DNA of 64,000 nt. Source: Vibrio sp. JPW-9-11-11. Its GTDB lineage: Bacteria; Pseudomonadota; Gammaproteobacteria; Enterobacterales; Vibrionaceae. Location of the stretch: NCBI RefSeq assembly GCF_013369335.1, contig NZ_SZQJ01000036.1, forward strand, positions 372,001-436,000, given 5' to 3'. This document shows positions 46,652-55,783 of this stretch, piece after piece. Made by a program: the position numbers and the translations under genes. The notes under the pieces are model-generated. The model was not told the origin of the DNA, made no database searches, and saw nothing but the letters and a program-made list of their open reading frames with translations. The first letter of the stretch is position 1. Each line of letters begins with the position of its first letter.

Positions 46652-47442
46652 GACTCGCACCTCTGATGTTCGTTGGTCACGGCTCTCCGATGTTTGCGCT
46701 AGGCGCAGACATCGACATTCAACGACAGGCGACCGATAACTTAACCAACCAAATTGCTCAATTTGATGATGTGGAAGCTATTTTGGTGATATCACCCCAT
46801 TGGCTTACCTATGGTAATGTCGTTCTCACCAATGAGCATCCAGAAACCATTTACGACTTCGGTGGCTTTCCATCTGAGTTATATCAGTTGAAGTATCCTG
46901 CGTTGGGTTCACGCATTGCTGCGAAGAAAATCATAGACCTATTGAACACCGACGGTTTTGAAACGACAGTGGATAACGAACGAGGCTGGGATCACGGTGT
47001 TTGGGTACCGCTGCGTCATTTGCGTCCACAGGCAGACAAGCCCATAGTGCAGTTGTCGTTAAACGTTAACCTGTCAGTCGATGAGTTGGAAAAGCTAGGA
47101 ATAACGTTAAAACAATTGCGTAAGCAAGGTATTGCGGTTATCTGCTCAGGTAGCGTGACGCATAATCTGCATGACCTTCGAATGAGCCACGAACGAGTTG
47201 CTGATTATGCTCACAATTTTGAAAGATGGGTCCGACGCATTGCTTTTGAAGGAAATGTCACTGACGCTAAGCAGCCTCATATAAAGTCGGCTCACTATGC
47301 AAAATCACACCCTACATCAGAGCATTACTTGCCGTTGATTGTTGCTTTGGCCGCAATAGATGACGCGGATCGCTTTGGAGTGTTGGAAAGCCCAATCTTG
47401 CATCATTCCATCTCAATGGAAAGTTATGTTTGGTCTCAATAA
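46648..47442 (+). CDS. LigB-family extradiol dioxygenase (DODA/YgiD-like)
   Basis: A 264-residue protein of the class III extradiol family: FVGHGSPMFAL (first His), ISPHWLTYG (second His), the YDFGGFPSELYQLKY loop and RGWDHGVWVPL, ending near SGSVTHNLHDL. It resembles 4,5-DOPA dioxygenase-type proteins that act on small catechols with a metal. The ATG at 46648 is translationally coupled to the hydroquinone reductase. Substrate is unknown; a quinone-reduction product is plausible. Confidence 0.88.
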   Translation: MRLAPLMFVGHGSPMFALGADIDIQRQATDNLTNQIAQFDDVEAILVISPHWLTYGNVVLTNEHPETIYDFGGFPSELYQLKYPALGSRIAAKKIIDLLNTDGFETTVDNERGWDHGVWVPLRHLRPQADKPIVQLSLNVNLSVDELEKLGITLKQLRKQGIAVICSGSVTHNLHDLRMSHERVADYAHNFERWVRRIAFEGNVTDAKQPHIKSAHYAKSHPTSEHYLPLIVALAAIDDADRFGVLESPILHHSISMESYVWSQ

Positions 47443-47598
47443 GTTGAGAATGCCACCAAATAGAAGGAAAGAGGGGACCAAACACCCAACTAAGCGACAT
47501 ATATTCGCGCCGAGCAGGCTGATTAAAGCCTGTATCTACCCGGTTGCGTCATCCGTTTATTCACTGGGGACAGGTCAAACAAGGGCTGATTGTGGCGC

Positions 47599-49470
47599 TT
47601 AAAAGTACCGGTTGTAATAAACCCCCACCAACTTGTCGTGGCTTTTCTCGATGTGGAGGCGAATATCATCTTTATTGCTGATGTGAAAGCGCGTATCCCC
47701 AACTAGGGTATAGTCCCAGCCACTGCCGTTTATACCTAGTGAGGGCACTATTCTTAGGTGGGTTTTCCACCGTTCTGGCCAGCGATACAATACGCCTAGT
47801 GGGAACTGAAAAGCCGAGTCGTCGAGGTAGGCGAAATCGACCTGTCCGCCGATCATTGTATAGGCGGAAAGGCGAGTAGAACGGCGGGAAGCCAAGCCTA
47901 AATAGCCTTTGAAATAGGGCCGATAACATTCGTCACTGCGGCATTCACTATGCTCAACCGAGAGCGCCAATTGCCATGCGAGGCGATCATTTTCAAACAA
48001 CTCCACATCATTGGTGTTGAGTGAAGCAACGTTTAAGACATCTAGCTTTTTAAGGCGCAACTTGTCATCAGTGATGTGGAGCTCCGTATCCATAACCGTA
48101 AGCGCAGAGTCTTTGAGTCGTGCGACATCAATAGACAAAAAATCATAGTAAGCGCCATAGCCTTTTAAACTGACATAGCCGCCGTAGTCGTCGCTATAAC
48201 CTGTCCCGACCCCAAGGTTAATCGGTAGCTGCGCTAAATGAGGTGGTTGAGCGTGACTCTTTGGCCAGTCGACACTAAAGCTATCCAACTGCAGTCTTGC
48301 GAGCAGCAGTTGACGCTTTTGTTCTTGATAGTGATTATCAGGCTCGTCGTCTGTGACTAATAGTAGCTCTGTGTACTCGGTTAACACGTCAAGTACCTTG
48401 GCTTTTTCATAGTCAGAGAAATCACTGGACTGCATCAATGACTTTAATGCAGAAAGATCGTTGGCGATAGAAAGTGCCTGCTGTTTTTCTGCATCGCTAA
48501 GCGCAAGGTACTTATTTTGAATACGGCTGTACTTGGATTGACGTTGATTGACTTTTTTGACCAAAGGTTGCCCATGATGCTCTACGTCCGGAAGGGCGTG
48601 GAATATATCAATCGGCATATCCCACGGCTGAAGGCCAGTATCGAGGGGCTGAGCCAGAACAATATTCAAAATGTCTTTAAACGCGGTTGAGCAGTTATCG
48701 CTTAGGAAGTAATAGTTGAAATTTACATCCTGCAGCTCAAACAGATGCGCTTGTATTAGCGCCACTTCTTGCTTGGTTAGGTTAAGTTCATACTCCCATA
48801 ACTCCCGCTGTTCGTTCTCTGCATAATTACCGGTATGGAGATAGTAAGTGGCGGTGGTGTAAGTGGCACTGTAGCCACCAAAAATCCCATACAGAACATA
48901 CTTAACTGGGTTGTCGTTCGGGTCTGCATTTGCTCCGAAATTAATACCCGTATCGAGCAGCTCGATATCGGTTTTGTTGTCGCCCTGACGGTTAAATTTC
49001 ATCATCAGGTGACCGAAAAAAGAGGCAGGGTTGCCAAGATATCCGGTGACATAAACAAGACTGACCGACTCAGTTTTGCTGTGCTGAATCCATTGTTGAT
49101 AGTCATCGCAATCTTGCAGTGACAACGCGAGATCGGAGCCGAAGATGTCTTTGATCCAGATGTAACGGGCAGGGTAACGGCAATGCGTTGTTGATGATGG
49201 TGAAGTCAAAGCGCTGAGCGTGGCCGTGAGCTCTTCTGCTGCATCAAAATTTCCGTTTTCGGCAAGAAAGAAATCTGGGCTGGAGATGGTACTGCGGCCA
49301 TTTTTAAAGTGGAGCAGTTTGGACCACTGAGACATCTGCTCTTCACTAAGTGAAGCAGAGGCTGATGCGGGCCAAGAGTAGAGTAGCGCGACAAAAACGA
49401 GTAGAGCTAAACACGAAGATACACCATGGCGTATCTTCGGTTTGTTAATTTGGGTTAAGAGGTTGTGCAC
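47599..49470 (-). CDS. Exported DUF4105 protein
   Basis: A 623-residue protein with an N-terminal signal or anchor (LALLVFVALLYSWPASASA). The central DUF4105 region shows VTGYLGNPASFFGHLMMKFN, GIFGGYSATY and LSDNCSTAFKD, with conserved His and Cys that could be a hydrolase-like site. The C-terminal part (about 420-623) is beta-rich and likely a barrel or beta domain (GLASRRSTRLSAYTMIGG, terminal YYNRYF). It begins with GTG overlapping the DUF3015 gene by 16 bases. Function is unknown in this family. Confidence 0.85.
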   Translation of the reverse strand: MHNLLTQINKPKIRHGVSSCLALLVFVALLYSWPASASASLSEEQMSQWSKLLHFKNGRSTISSPDFFLAENGNFDAAEELTATLSALTSPSSTTHCRYPARYIWIKDIFGSDLALSLQDCDDYQQWIQHSKTESVSLVYVTGYLGNPASFFGHLMMKFNRQGDNKTDIELLDTGINFGANADPNDNPVKYVLYGIFGGYSATYTTATYYLHTGNYAENEQRELWEYELNLTKQEVALIQAHLFELQDVNFNYYFLSDNCSTAFKDILNIVLAQPLDTGLQPWDMPIDIFHALPDVEHHGQPLVKKVNQRQSKYSRIQNKYLALSDAEKQQALSIANDLSALKSLMQSSDFSDYEKAKVLDVLTEYTELLLVTDDEPDNHYQEQKRQLLLARLQLDSFSVDWPKSHAQPPHLAQLPINLGVGTGYSDDYGGYVSLKGYGAYYDFLSIDVARLKDSALTVMDTELHITDDKLRLKKLDVLNVASLNTNDVELFENDRLAWQLALSVEHSECRSDECYRPYFKGYLGLASRRSTRLSAYTMIGGQVDFAYLDDSAFQFPLGVLYRWPERWKTHLRIVPSLGINGSGWDYTLVGDTRFHISNKDDIRLHIEKSHDKLVGVYYNRYF

Positions 49471-49940
49471 TGTTGTGAAGCATGTTTTGCCACGATGCGG
49501 TAGTAACTGTCAGCCTTCTCATGATGAGGCATTTCAGCATAGCTATCATTTGCCAGCACTTTGGCAAAATCACTGCGGATGCCCTGACGCACGACCTGTT
49601 GCTCCTGTTGTCCACACTCAAGGATATTCAACATTGCAAGCATATGCTCCCCTTCGCCTTGCACTGTCTCTTGCTCCAGCTCTGGGTAGGTTCTGTCAAT
49701 AAACTGCGCGGCTGCATAAAAGGGCCCCGAGCAAGACGCTGGGGTTGAATAGTGTGAGATGGAGGCGGTAGTCCCTAAGTCCCAAGTTACGTTGGTGGTG
49801 ACCGCAAGCCAGCCATTCGCATAGCCGTTAGCAATCCAATGGCCTAAACCACAACCTTTATAAATGCTGTCGAGCGAAGCGTTAGCTTGGGGTAGATAGG
49901 CAAAAGTGATCAAGAGCAAAGCCAAGATTCTGTTTTTCAA
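49455..49940 (-). CDS. Exported DUF3015 protein
   Basis: A 161-residue secreted protein with a signal peptide ending QANA-SL. It has the DUF3015 landmarks YKGCGLGHWIANGYANG, TWDLGTTASISHYSTPASC and paired Cys at CG...C. Four Cys suggest two disulfides. It overlaps the DUF4105 gene downstream and is presumably a partner in the same process. Ribosome site AAGGAG precedes the ATG. Confidence 0.87.
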   Translation of the reverse strand: MKNRILALLLITFAYLPQANASLDSIYKGCGLGHWIANGYANGWLAVTTNVTWDLGTTASISHYSTPASCSGPFYAAAQFIDRTYPELEQETVQGEGEHMLAMLNILECGQQEQQVVRQGIRSDFAKVLANDSYAEMPHHEKADSYYRIVAKHASQQCTTS

Positions 49941-50096
49941 AATAAAGCTCCTTGTTCAAACTTATTGGGAGTAGAGCAACTAAGTCATCTACTGCATGAT
50001 TTAAACTTTAGATGCAAACGAGAAAAAGTAAAAAGAAACTTATGTGTGGCGAGCGGTTGATCATAGATTGCAATTTTAGTTGACCACTATAAATAA

Positions 50097-50125
50097 ACGA
50101 ACGAGAGGTAGAGCCTCTCGTTCGT
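50097..50125 (-). terminator. Terminator of the large lipoprotein gene
   Basis: 12-bp perfect stem ACGAACGAGAGG/CCTCTCGTTCGT with TTTATTTAT tail on the minus strand. Confidence 0.85.
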
Positions 50126-50171
50126 ATCACTTGTCAACCTGCATACTTAGAGTTGGGTGTGTGTATAAACA

Positions 50172-51623
50172 TTAGGGATTATATAAAGCAGCCAGAGATT
50201 GTGCTTGTGCTGAAGGTACCTTAATGGTGCCTTCTCGCGTCCCGTCGGTTGTCCAGTATTCTAAGCTATTTCCGTTGGTTCCATCTACGGCTACAAAAAG
50301 CAGTTTGTTTTCAGATACAACATCGTACTCTACTAGGCTGTCCGAGAAAAAATCATATCCAGTATTTGGTGCAGGGTCTTGTAGAACAATCGTTTCTTTA
50401 CCATCAGCTTTGATCAAGAAACTATCTGAGTCAGAGATCATTGACACAATCGCCTCCCCGTTGACAATTTCTAGATTTTCTACGCGACCATTGAGTTCTT
50501 GCGTAACAAAGCTACCTCCCGCTATTGATCTTGATAAATAGGTTTTGTCATCACCTGTCACTGGGCGATAACTGTGTGAAACGTAAAGAATATTACCCCT
50601 TACTTTAACAGCTTTGACATTAGTGCTTGATCGTACGTTTGGATCATAGAAAGACATGGTTGATTCTGTAGTGAGCTGACCATCTTTAAACTGATAGACA
50701 GATTCTTGAACAAACAAGTAGACCTCTGAGTTGAAGATAATAAGATCGTGCACATTGCCAGGCAAATCGGAGACGAGTTCTTTTGTAGTCGCCACTGAAC
50801 CTTCACTTACATATAAATTTGTTGTTGTGCCATTACTGGCGACGAAGTAGAACTTGCTGCCGAGAGATACGTAGTCTTGAATCGATACGGATGTTGGGCC
50901 AGGCGCAATAATGATTCTTTCGGAGGCGCCGACTGAGTTTACATCGTTAGTCTTAGGAATGGCAGAAAGCTCTCGTCCTTCATTACTACTCACCAAATTA
51001 GATTCTACGTAAACATGGCTGTCAGTCTGAGCAATAATTTTTGGAGAAAAATAGGGCCAACTGTAAACATCGCCGCTTGTAGTATCCAGTATCGAGACAC
51101 CAACATCATTACCTGGGTTCGCTGTTGGCTCTGTGGCTATATAGATCATGTTGTTGTCAACCACAAAGCTATTTTGCTTGCCAGATTCATAGGCTTGCAA
51201 GTCCCCTAAAAGGCCATGAGTCATAGGGTAACTCGTTGATAAAGTATTAGTTGCTGTATTGTAACTTACTAGCTGTGCCGCCATGCTGTTAATATTATCG
51301 GCAATCCAAAACCAGCTGTCATTGTAGACTGAGAATGCTCGAGGGTTTGTCGATGTTGCTGGATCGCCTAATACACTGAAATTGGTTCCGTCAGTTAAAT
51401 AAGCGGTTCGGATGGCAGTGGTTGTATCAGTCGCAGGTACGACAAACTGTCTTTTTACACTGTCGGCGGCTCTCGCCTCGGCTAGAACCTCTAACCCATT
51501 GTCTTTAACATCTACATCAGGTGAACTTGAGTCTGTACTAGATCCAGACCCTGATCCCCCGTTACAACCTGAAAGCATGGCCCCGATTAAGCAGGCCATA
51601 AAGGCGATTTTGGCTTGTCGCAT
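50172..51623 (-). CDS. Large lipoprotein with propeller-like repeats
   Basis: A 483-residue lipoprotein: lipobox MLSGC at about residue 19, followed by a Gly/Ser linker. The rest is beta-rich, with repeated pieces such as LFVAVDGTNGNSLEYWTTDGTREGT, FYFVASNGTTTNLYVSEGS and VYLFVQESVYQFKDG, suggesting a beta-propeller on the cell surface or in the periplasm. The ATG at 51623 has GGAG upstream. It is divergent from a LuxR regulator across 196 bases with inverted repeats. Function unknown; a sensor or adhesin role is only a guess. Confidence 0.75.
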   Translation of the reverse strand: MRQAKIAFMACLIGAMLSGCNGGSGSGSSTDSSSPDVDVKDNGLEVLAEARAADSVKRQFVVPATDTTTAIRTAYLTDGTNFSVLGDPATSTNPRAFSVYNDSWFWIADNINSMAAQLVSYNTATNTLSTSYPMTHGLLGDLQAYESGKQNSFVVDNNMIYIATEPTANPGNDVGVSILDTTSGDVYSWPYFSPKIIAQTDSHVYVESNLVSSNEGRELSAIPKTNDVNSVGASERIIIAPGPTSVSIQDYVSLGSKFYFVASNGTTTNLYVSEGSVATTKELVSDLPGNVHDLIIFNSEVYLFVQESVYQFKDGQLTTESTMSFYDPNVRSSTNVKAVKVRGNILYVSHSYRPVTGDDKTYLSRSIAGGSFVTQELNGRVENLEIVNGEAIVSMISDSDSFLIKADGKETIVLQDPAPNTGYDFFSDSLVEYDVVSENKLLFVAVDGTNGNSLEYWTTDGTREGTIKVPSAQAQSLAALYNP

Positions 51624-51685
51624 TTTGTTATCTCCACAATTCGTTATGAACGCGGGAATCATAAGAGAGATAAAGACTTCCGATA

Positions 51686-51703
51686 ACTACCCTGATGGGT
51701 AGT
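51686..51703. promoter_or_regulatory. Inverted repeat between lipoprotein and LuxR genes
   Basis: ACTACCC-TGAT-GGGTAGT, perfect seven-base arms. A LuxR operator is plausible. Confidence 0.5.
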
Positions 51704-51735
51704 AGACTTTGATCATTAACAAGTTCTAGATCTCT

Positions 51736-51756
51736 AGTGTCAGTAGGTGAGACACT
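51736..51756. promoter_or_regulatory. Second inverted repeat upstream of the LuxR gene
   Basis: AGTGTC-N9-GACACT, perfect six-base arms, 64 bases before the LuxR start. Confidence 0.4.
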
Positions 51757-51819
51757 ATCGGTAATTGCGAGATACACTATTAACCCTAACAGCGGTCTTT
51801 TTATGAGGTATATAAACAG

Positions 51820-52971
51820 ATGGTAGAGCCCCGTGACTCTTTGGTTACAGCTATTGCAAACAGTGAACTAGGTTGGCAAAACGTTGCTCTAGACATGGTC
51901 AAGCAATTCGATTTGCACGTTTGCCATATCATGGTGGTTAACCGCAAAACGTTAACGATCCGTTATCATATTGACGAAGGCGAAAAGCTCCCTGACGATC
52001 TGGCCCGTGAATACCTTAAAGTCATTCAAAACGACCAAATAATGATGCAGATTTTGAGCTATCCACCTGTTGACTGTTTTTATGCGGTATCACAGCTTTC
52101 AGAAGACGAGTATCGCTACTACATCAATAGTGAATTTTACAAAACGTGGTCAAAGCCTCAGGGCTTAGTAGACAGCGCAACGCTGTGCTTGAATGAAGAT
52201 GGCGATTGGCTAACTTTGATGATGTGTAACAGGAACAGCTCTGTTGGGGACTTTACTCAAACGGATTTGAATCAAATGAACGCCATGATCCCTCAACTCA
52301 AACGTGCAGCACTGCATACGTTTTCCCACCAGGCCGATCATTTATTGTCGTCTCGATTTACTAGCCTGCTAGAAACATTTCGCATTCCCGTCGCTATTTT
52401 GACAGAACGTGGGCAACTATGCGCCATGAATCAAGCGATGCAAAGCCTGATATGTGATAAGAACGAAATCAAAATTATCAATAATTGTCTTACTTTAGAT
52501 CACCGTGAAAAAAATCAAATGCTATACAGTAATCTGATACAAGCCAGTAAACGCTTGGATACGTATCAAGACTACACATTGGTTGAGCATGACAATATTG
52601 ATTTAAACAATAAGCTGACCATTGGTGTCCAGCCTTTGGAAACTTGTCTGAGTTGTGGGCAGCAATATCTCAACGGCGTCATGATCTATGCAATATCGCC
52701 GAAAATTATCTCCCCGGCGCCTATTGACAAACTAATGATTCTATTCGGTTTAACGGAAAAAGAAGCCATAGTATGTCAAAAGGTTGCGATGGGGCATCCT
52801 GTTAAGCGTATTGCCTTAGATGAAAACATCTCTGTAAATACGGTAAAATTTCACGTTAAACAAATATTCCAAAAAACGGGCTGCAACGACAAAGTATCTT
52901 TGGCGAGTTTAGTTAATGTGATCCCTAATGGTGCTGGAGTGACAAGCAAAAAAACGGTTAAATTTAGATAA
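51820..52971 (+). CDS. LuxR-family regulator with large N-terminal sensor
   Basis: A 383-residue regulator. The C-terminal LuxR HTH (about 310-370) shows LTEKEAIVCQKVAMGHPVKRIALDENISVNTVKFHVKQIFQKTG. The N-terminal 300 residues are without a phospho-receiver motif and have Cys and His residues such as CLSCGQQYLNG; a GAF/PAS-like sensor is possible but not recognised. Divergent from the lipoprotein gene. A strong terminator follows. Confidence 0.87.
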   Translation: MVEPRDSLVTAIANSELGWQNVALDMVKQFDLHVCHIMVVNRKTLTIRYHIDEGEKLPDDLAREYLKVIQNDQIMMQILSYPPVDCFYAVSQLSEDEYRYYINSEFYKTWSKPQGLVDSATLCLNEDGDWLTLMMCNRNSSVGDFTQTDLNQMNAMIPQLKRAALHTFSHQADHLLSSRFTSLLETFRIPVAILTERGQLCAMNQAMQSLICDKNEIKIINNCLTLDHREKNQMLYSNLIQASKRLDTYQDYTLVEHDNIDLNNKLTIGVQPLETCLSCGQQYLNGVMIYAISPKIISPAPIDKLMILFGLTEKEAIVCQKVAMGHPVKRIALDENISVNTVKFHVKQIFQKTGCNDKVSLASLVNVIPNGAGVTSKKTVKFR

Positions 52972-53004
52972 AAACCACTAATTATAGGTGTTTAATGTGA
53001 TGTG

Positions 53005-53037
53005 AAAAGGAAGAGGAATGGCAACTCTTCCTTTTTT
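53005..53037. terminator. Bidirectional terminator between LuxR and MerR genes
   Basis: Stem AAAAGGAAGAG/CTCTTCCTTTT with T runs on both sides of the convergent genes. Confidence 0.88.
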
Positions 53038-53042
53038 AGGCT

Positions 53043-54215
53043 CTACTTTCTCTTTAATACAAAATACTGATAGGTGAAGTCTTTGGCTGCGGCTTGCTCA
53101 TAAATAGCAATCTCTCGTTTAATATCAATGATCGCTTGTGAGCTTTGCATGACTGGCTCCAACTCGTTAACTCGCTCGGCGAGTGGGTGCCAGTAGTTTT
53201 GCCACGCATCCACTTCTAAAGAGAATTGAGCGACGAGCTCATAACCAGCTTTTGCAAACTGTGCCTCACGAGTAGCGATAGTTTGAATATCAGGGTAATC
53301 AGACAGCCAGAACTGCTCGACTTCAGGATCAGGCGTGTCCGTTAACCACACTAGGTCACTGACAATAAGAACACCATTCTCCTTTAGCAAAGGTTTCCAC
53401 TGTTTGAGTGCTTTTTCCATCCCCATGATGTAAACACAGCCTTCGGCCCATAGTGCATCAAAACTACTCGGCGCAAAGGGCAGTGAGGTCATCGAGGCGT
53501 TGACTAGCTTCACTCTGTGGTCGAAATCGCAGCTGGTCAGTTTTTGCGCCAGTTGTTCAATGGCTGAGGGCTCGTTGTCGACCGCTGTGATCTGCGCTTG
53601 TGTCTGCTCAGCAAGGAGTGTGGTCGAGGTGCCTTTACCACAGCCAATTTCTAACAGGGTTTGAACATTGGCGGGAAGATGGGAAATGGCGTTTAGTGTT
53701 CCCGCTTCATTGCCCGGCCCCCAACGCTCTAACGTCTCGAATACCGTCATAAAGTCTTGCATGTATTTGTCGTGTTCGTTCATGTCTTTAGATAACCATT
53801 TAATTCTTAATGCTTCTTTTTCGTCAAAGCCTTGCTGGCTAAGCCAATTAAGATGTTCTTCAGGGGCGCTCTCACTCATCACACTGTGCATGTCTCTTTG
53901 TGAGCGCTCACCCAGTAAACCGAGCAATAGGTCTCGAGCTTGTGTCTTCTGCTCTATTTCTTGATTCAGCATCACCAAGCGCTGCGCGAGTACTTTGTTG
54001 TCTAACTTCGCGTCCAGACAGGCTTGGCACTCTTTCAAGGTTAAACCGGCGCTTTGTAGTTGTTGAATTAACAATAAGCGCTGCATATCTCGTTCGCTGT
54101 ATTGGCGATAGCCATTGCTCAACCGTCTTCCCTCAATCAAGCCTAGTTTTTCGTAATAGAGTAAGGCGGTGCGAGACAGCCCAACCTTAGCGGCTAACTC
54201 TGAGATTAAGTACAT
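53043..54215 (-). CDS. MerR-family regulator fused to a SAM-methyltransferase domain
   Basis: A 390-residue protein. Residues about 1-70 are a MerR winged helix (AAKVGLSRTALLYYEKLGLIEGRR, YRQYSERDMQRLLLI), followed by a dimer coiled coil (about 75-110). Residues about 115-165 form a helical linker. Residues about 165-390 are a class I methyltransferase fold with the SAM site LLEIGCGKGTSTTLLAEQ and the acidic VDNEPSAIEQL strand. The ligand domain of MerR is thus an enzyme-like fold; catalysis or SAM-sensing is unknown. The ATG at 54215 lies just after a MerR-type promoter. Confidence 0.88.
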   Translation of the reverse strand: MYLISELAAKVGLSRTALLYYEKLGLIEGRRLSNGYRQYSERDMQRLLLIQQLQSAGLTLKECQACLDAKLDNKVLAQRLVMLNQEIEQKTQARDLLLGLLGERSQRDMHSVMSESAPEEHLNWLSQQGFDEKEALRIKWLSKDMNEHDKYMQDFMTVFETLERWGPGNEAGTLNAISHLPANVQTLLEIGCGKGTSTTLLAEQTQAQITAVDNEPSAIEQLAQKLTSCDFDHRVKLVNASMTSLPFAPSSFDALWAEGCVYIMGMEKALKQWKPLLKENGVLIVSDLVWLTDTPDPEVEQFWLSDYPDIQTIATREAQFAKAGYELVAQFSLEVDAWQNYWHPLAERVNELEPVMQSSQAIIDIKREIAIYEQAAAKDFTYQYFVLKRK

Positions 54216-54249
54216 ACTGAACAAGCCCTTTTATTGCTCTGTTGGAGAT

Positions 54250-54280
54250 AGCATAAAGTGTAAAGCTATAGACAGGTCAA
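54250..54280 (-). promoter_or_regulatory. MerR-type promoter with 19-bp spacer
   Basis: On the minus strand TTGACC (54275-54280) and TATGCT (54250-54255) are separated by exactly 19 bases, the spacing untwisted by MerR proteins. The spacer region has a partial dyad, ATAGC...GCTAT. It lies 34 bases upstream of the MerR-fusion gene, so autoregulation is likely. Confidence 0.75.
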
Positions 54281-54659
54281 GGCGAATTTGGCGCGCCACG
54301 AGCGTAAATCCGCAGACAGTTAGGACAGAAAGCGCAAGCGAGCATGTTCTATAAACGGGCAATCGAGAGGGGGGACAATGAGTCTACTCGTAAGTTTTTC
54401 GAACAGAGGTTACGAGAAGTCACTCAGTGATTCTGTCTTGTTCAAGATGGCTTTTGGATTTTTCTGAGTTGCCCGTTTTCCGAAGGTAGCATGTAGTGTA
54501 CTAAAAAACGTCGAATTTATTGGCCAAGTTTACTCTTCCATTACGATAATAGGAAATGCGGTCGAAAAGGTCTGGGTAGAAGCTCTTTCGGCTCACCGCC
54601 TTCAAGATGTCGCTGATGATATCTAACACTGATAGTCTGCGTTTCTTATAGTTGGCTTT
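54281..54659. other. Gene-free region between MerR promoter and the DUF2860 gene
   Basis: About 380 bases with no supported gene. A terminator for the minus-strand DUF2860 gene would be expected near 54600-54660; I saw no strong stem. No other motif found. Confidence 0.5.
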
Positions 54660-55700
54660 TCAGAATCGATATTGCATTCCCAAAGTAATCAAATATTCAT
54701 CATGGTCATAAAAATCAATGTTAGTGTCAGTGATATCCCAACCACCTCTCGCAATGAAAAGTGTATTCTTCCAGTCAAATGGCATTGCATATATATATGT
54801 CGCTGACACTCCGAGCTTCGTATCTTCTCGAGTTCGTTTAAAAAGAGGATTTGTGTCATCAAATTTTTGAAGTCCAACGCTGCTCGCGAACATTGTAATG
54901 TGTCGCCCGTTTCTTAATTGAAGCTCAGCTTCCGTACTAATACGCTGGCTCTTTAATGCCGAGCCTGAAGCATCAACATCTAGGTAATTAATCAACCACT
55001 CGATTCCCCACGACTCATTTAAATCAGTCATGTAATTTAGTTCGATATAGCTAAGGTTAGAGTTTCTATCGAGCGCTGCTAGGCTTTCTTCTTGGTCTAG
55101 CGAGTATTTTCCGCGAGCAAATTCAAGGGACCAGTTTGAACCCAAAACTCGCTCATAATTCAAAACAAGCCCTTGCACAGCCGCGTTTGTTGTCGTTCTA
55201 TCTGATTGCAATTGATAAGGGTTATTCCACACCTCTTTCTCCAACAATCCCGGCACCACACCAATCGCTATATTTGAACCGTCAGTCAAATAATGACGAT
55301 ATCCAGCTTGCATGTAATAGTCGCTCGCCATTCCAACAATATCGGTTTTGAAATACACTTCATTTGAATCATCAAAACGATAGTTAAGATCCCAAAAAGG
55401 AATAACAACCACTTCATTATGTCGTTCTTGAGAGCCCGAATAGTCAGTAATTTGAGCTTGAGACTCGGTATCCATCACCGAGTAAGTACCAGCTACCCCC
55501 GTAAAAAGACTGACACTACCTTGAAAGCCAGCAACCTTTTGTTCCTCTGCATACACCACAGAACTAGCCAACACGAACCCAATAGTCAACAGCTTAAGGT
55601 AGCCTTTTAGCAACAATGATATGGTAACCTTGTTTGTCTGTTGAAAGCTTAACGAAGACTTATATAAAAATGTGTGAATTAACAAGTTTGAGTGAATCAT
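54660..55700 (-). CDS. DUF2860 outer-membrane beta-barrel (porin-like)
   Basis: A 346-residue protein with an unusually long N-terminal region before a signal peptide core (about 33-51, ending VVYA-EE). The rest alternates strands and ends in QYRF, with a C-terminal aromatic typical of outer-membrane barrels. DUF2860 landmarks are GLLEKEVWNNPYQL, LNYERVLGSNWSLEF, NPLFKRTREDTKLGVSATY and NIDFYDHDEY. The ATG at 55700 has TAAGGA seven bases upstream. It lies downstream of the histidine kinase gene on the same strand, but has its own direct-repeat box, so is probably controlled by the adjacent response regulator. Confidence 0.85.
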   Translation of the reverse strand: MIHSNLLIHTFLYKSSLSFQQTNKVTISLLLKGYLKLLTIGFVLASSVVYAEEQKVAGFQGSVSLFTGVAGTYSVMDTESQAQITDYSGSQERHNEVVVIPFWDLNYRFDDSNEVYFKTDIVGMASDYYMQAGYRHYLTDGSNIAIGVVPGLLEKEVWNNPYQLQSDRTTTNAAVQGLVLNYERVLGSNWSLEFARGKYSLDQEESLAALDRNSNLSYIELNYMTDLNESWGIEWLINYLDVDASGSALKSQRISTEAELQLRNGRHITMFASSVGLQKFDDTNPLFKRTREDTKLGVSATYIYAMPFDWKNTLFIARGGWDITDTNIDFYDHDEYLITLGMQYRF

Positions 55701-55748
55701 TTTACTATCCTTATGTGCTTTAGATAGCCAAACTCTACTTAGACTTGT

Positions 55749-55764
55749 GTCACAATAAAGTCAC
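55749..55764 (-). promoter_or_regulatory. Direct repeat box upstream of the DUF2860 gene
   Basis: On the minus strand: GTGAC-TTTATT-GTGAC, period 11. It lies 48 bases before the start codon and matches the box upstream of the FAH-like gene in orientation and distance. Confidence 0.7.
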
Positions 55765-55783
55765 AACTCACCCGTTAACCTAT

